Source: Acidobacteriota bacterium (GTDB lineage Bacteria > Acidobacteriota > Vicinamibacteria > Vicinamibacterales > Fen-181). Taken from it: a stretch of 7,846 bases of DNA. Shown in pieces: positions 6,200 through 7,846 of the stretch. The position numbers and the translations under genes are program-made. Position 1 is the stretch's first letter. The number at the start of each line of letters is the position of its first letter. The DNA is taken from positions 2,437 through 10,282 of the forward strand of contig PMKG01000463.1 of the NCBI GenBank assembly GCA_003157675.1, in the 5' to 3' direction. A model generated the notes under the pieces. That model saw only the letters and a list, made by a program, of their open reading frames with translations. It was not told the DNA's origin and did not search any database.

Positions 6200-7045
6200 T
6201 CAGTACCGCGCGATACGGTCCTCGACGTCCTGACGGAACCGGTCGATCGCCCCCCGGATGAACGCCGCCGGATCGATCGAGTCGTCGGTGATGAGCGGCG
6301 TCAGGTCGAGGGCGTAGCTGCAGGCGCTGGCGGTGTCGGTGCCGTGCGGCGCCGCGTAGGTCGCGTTCGCGCGCCGCCGCCCCTCGGTCGCGAGGTCGTA
6401 CCGCTTGCCGCCGGCGATCTGCGAGTCGAACACGCTCACGAGGGCCACCCGCAGGTCCTCGTGCGCCGACAGATCGAACACCACCTTCTCGTCGTCCACC
6501 ACCCAGTCGAGATCGCGCCAGACCTCGCAGCCGTAAAGGCGTGAGGGGCGCTGGTCGGCCGGCATTCGCCGGATCGCGGCGACGACGCGCAGGGCGACCG
6601 CGACGTGGGTGTCGTGCTTGTCGGCAAGGTTGTGCGTGTAGACGACGGCAGGCCGCGTGGCGCCGAGAATCTCGACGAGGTCTTCGACCGGCCGCGTGTC
6701 CGCGGCGTTTCTGACGGCGACGCTGGGGTGATCGAGTTGCAGGACGGCCGAGTACTCGCCGAGTTGGGCGGCCTTCCGCTGTTCCTGGCGGCGGACCTCC
6801 CGCATCTGCGCGTCGGTGAAGTCCCGGTAGAACCCGTCCCGCGGCGAGCCTGCCCCGTCGGTGACGACGACGCCCGTGAACCAGCGGTCGGGCTGCCGGA
6901 AGCACTGCAGGACGCCGTCCGCCGCCATGATCTCGAGGTCGTCCTGGTGCGCGGACACGCCCAGGTGCGTCGTACGGCGCAGCGCCGACGAGGCGTCGAG
7001 CTGGTCGGGCACGTAGAAATCCGCTGTCTGCAGGCTGAGCTTCAT
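6200..7045 (-). CDS. PIG-L/LmbE-family zinc deacetylase
   Basis: A 281-residue protein on the minus strand. ATG at 7045 is preferred to a frame extension reaching 7171: AGGCGGGGGGAGG lies immediately upstream, homology to the family begins soon after this Met, and the extension is Arg/Gly-rich with no recognisable character. The metal site reads HLGVSAHQDDLE with His33, Asp35 and Asp36, a variant of the usual AHPDDE, and THNLADKHDTH with His144 and His147 replacing HPDH. By analogy with MshB, His33, Asp36 and His147 would bind zinc and Asp35 act as base. There is no signal peptide, so it is cytosolic. Family members remove N-acetyl groups from sugars or sugar conjugates (GlcNAc-PI, GlcNAc-inositol, bacillithiol precursors) and many have other amide substrates; this one's substrate is unknown. 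It is convergent with the dipeptidase gene and divergent from the ADOP permease gene, so it is a single-gene unit within this window. Confidence 0.92.
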   Translation of the reverse strand: MKLSLQTADFYVPDQLDASSALRRTTHLGVSAHQDDLEIMAADGVLQCFRQPDRWFTGVVVTDGAGSPRDGFYRDFTDAQMREVRRQEQRKAAQLGEYSAVLQLDHPSVAVRNAADTRPVEDLVEILGATRPAVVYTHNLADKHDTHVAVALRVVAAIRRMPADQRPSRLYGCEVWRDLDWVVDDEKVVFDLSAHEDLRVALVSVFDSQIAGGKRYDLATEGRRRANATYAAPHGTDTASACSYALDLTPLITDDSIDPAAFIRGAIDRFRQDVEDRIARY

Positions 7046-7095
7046 GGCCTCCCCCCGCCTCGCCGGATGCCGCCGCACGTGAACCTTCGCCGCCA

Positions 7096-7101
7096 ATGAT
7101 A
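7096..7101 (-). promoter_or_regulatory. Possible -10 element for the PIG-L gene
   Basis: On the minus strand the bases read TATCAT, matching TATAAT at five of six positions, about 50 bp before the PIG-L start codon. No good -35 lies at 16-18 bp; TTGTCT (7114-7119) is only 12 bp away, too close for a standard promoter. It lies in the AT-richest part of the divergent spacer. Weak support. Confidence 0.25.
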
Positions 7102-7102
7102 C

Positions 7103-7117
7103 GTCTAGCCAGTAGAC
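7103..7117. promoter_or_regulatory. Small inverted repeat GTCTA-N5-TAGAC in the divergent spacer
   Basis: GTCTA (7103-7107) and TAGAC (7113-7117) are perfect inverted repeats around GCCAG, lying between the divergent PIG-L and ADOP genes and beside the possible PIG-L -10 element. The size suits a homodimeric regulator's operator controlling one or both genes. Five-base arms can occur by chance, and no regulator gene lies in the window, so this is a candidate only. The rest of the 126-bp spacer shows nothing else I can support. Confidence 0.3.
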
Positions 7118-7171
7118 AACGCGCCCTGTCGGCCCGTTCCATCTCCGCCCTCCGAGGAGCGGCTCACACAT

Positions 7172-7846
7172 ATGGCTTCACACGGACTCGCTTTCGCCGC
7201 CCGTTCGCTCTTCAAGGACCGGGGATTCAGCGCGGCGGCGTTCCTCACGCTCGCGCTGTGCATCGCCGCCAACGCGGCGCTGTTCGGCATCGTCCACTCC
7301 GTGCTGCTCAAGCCGCTGCCGGTGTCGGACTCGGACCGGCTGGTCCTGATCTACAACAGCTACCCGGGGGCGGGCGCCGAGCGCGGAGGGAGCGGCGTGC
7401 CCGACTACTTCGACCGCGTGAAGGGGATGAAGTCGCTCCAGAGCATCGCCATCTACGACGTGCGGAACCGGAGCACCGGCGAGACCGGGCGGCCTGAGCG
7501 CGTCCTGGTGATGGAGGCCACCCCGTCCTACTTTCGCGTGGCGCGCGTGAACGCCGAGCTGGGGAGAACGTTTGTCGAAGCCGAGGGGGAGCCGGGCCAC
7601 GACGACAAGGTGGTGCTTAGTCACAGCTACTGGCAGGAGCGCTTTGGCGGCGACCGGAAGATCGTCGGCCGCGAGCTCAGACTCGATGGCAAGCCGTTCA
7701 CGATCGTGGGCGTCATGCCGGCGAGCTTCCAGTTTCTCGAGGCCGAGGCGCGGATCTGGACGCCGCTGGCCTTCACCCCCGAGCAGAAGTCCGACGAGCG
7801 GCGCCACAACAACAGCTGGACGAGCATCGGCCGGCTGCGCGACGGC
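7172..7846 (+). CDS. ADOP-type MacB/FtsX-like ABC permease, N-terminal part (3' end outside window)
   Basis: An open frame of 225 codons runs off the window end. It starts at ATG 7172, with GAGGAG (7154-7159) 12 nt upstream, slightly far but the only purine-rich site. Residues 1-18 are a short cytoplasmic segment (LAFAARSLFKDRGFS), followed by the first membrane helix at about 19-45 and the HSVLLKPLP turn. Then comes a MacB-type periplasmic domain with its usual landmarks in order: VPDYFDRV, MEATPSYFRVARVNAELGRTF, VVLSHSYWQERFGGD, KIVGRELRLDGKPFTIVGVMP, and a segment entering IWTPLAF. This sequence is characteristic of the large duplicated permeases abundant in Acidobacteriota (about 800 residues with two MacB-like halves), normally found without a dedicated ATPase beside them. 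The N-terminal extension seen in some members is absent, and no PadR-type regulator gene lies just upstream, as often seen with this family. Transport substrate is unknown. The family call is secure. Confidence 0.93.
   Translation, partial: MASHGLAFAARSLFKDRGFSAAAFLTLALCIAANAALFGIVHSVLLKPLPVSDSDRLVLIYNSYPGAGAERGGSGVPDYFDRVKGMKSLQSIAIYDVRNRSTGETGRPERVLVMEATPSYFRVARVNAELGRTFVEAEGEPGHDDKVVLSHSYWQERFGGDRKIVGRELRLDGKPFTIVGVMPASFQFLEAEARIWTPLAFTPEQKSDERRHNNSWTSIGRLRDG

Noticed and set aside
6111..7142. 343-codon minus-strand frame overlapping the PIG-L gene
   Set aside because: It is a shifted frame of the PIG-L gene; the PIG-L frame carries the metal-binding motifs, while this one is Arg/Ala/Gly-rich and has none.
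7046..7171. N-terminal extension of the PIG-L frame to 7171
   Set aside because: The extra 42 residues are low-complexity and would overlap the whole divergent spacer; ATG 7045 has a purine-rich site just upstream and fits where the family domain begins.
7187..7827. Minus-strand frames opposite the ADOP permease
   Set aside because: The plus-strand frame has the ordered MacB/ADOP landmarks; the minus-strand translations show no recognisable motif.

Overview
The window is GC-rich, gene-dense bacterial chromosome. Two features point to Acidobacteriota, probably Vicinamibacteria: the MacB-like permease of the 'acidobacterial duplicated orphan permease' (ADOP) type at the right edge, and the GC-rich codon use combined with short dispersed repeats (GAAGTAA heptads and a GGCGGGCCT/AGGCCTGCC hairpin) that I associate from memory with such genomes. 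This placement is inferred; there is no rRNA or taxonomic marker in the window. I found no tRNA, rRNA, CRISPR array or insertion sequence.

Layout. Positions 1-1047 (+) are the C-terminal part of an ABC1/UbiB/AarF-family kinase-like protein with two terminal membrane helices. Positions 1100-6192 (+) hold five same-strand genes that look like one transcription unit: a secreted DUF6305-like protein, a 430-residue multi-pass permease of the ion-transporter superfamily (TRAP large-subunit/DctM-like), a 50-residue two-helix membrane protein, a membrane-anchored zinc deacylase of the succinylglutamate desuccinylase/aspartoacylase (M14-like) family, and an exported C69-family dipeptidase. Spacings are 10, 109, 9 and 21 bp; the 109-bp gap is filled by eight tandem heptamers and a hairpin repeat. 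Positions 6200-7045 (-) encode a PIG-L/LmbE-family zinc deacetylase, convergent with the dipeptidase (7-bp gap). Positions 7172-7846 (+) are the N-terminal part of the ADOP permease, divergent from the PIG-L gene across a 126-bp spacer with a small inverted repeat.

How the genes may work together (inference). An exported peptidase and an anchored amide/acyl hydrolase would act outside the cytoplasm on peptides or N-acyl amino acids, releasing small carboxylates or amino acids. The DctM-like permease would import these, with the DUF6305 protein and the 50-residue membrane protein as accessory parts. No conventional TRAP solute-binding protein (DctP) or small membrane subunit (DctQ) is encoded between positions 1 and 7846. 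The set is therefore a candidate for a non-canonical scavenging transporter in which DUF6305 and the miniprotein take those roles. This is the most interesting content of the window. The three genes outside the set look like ordinary family members.
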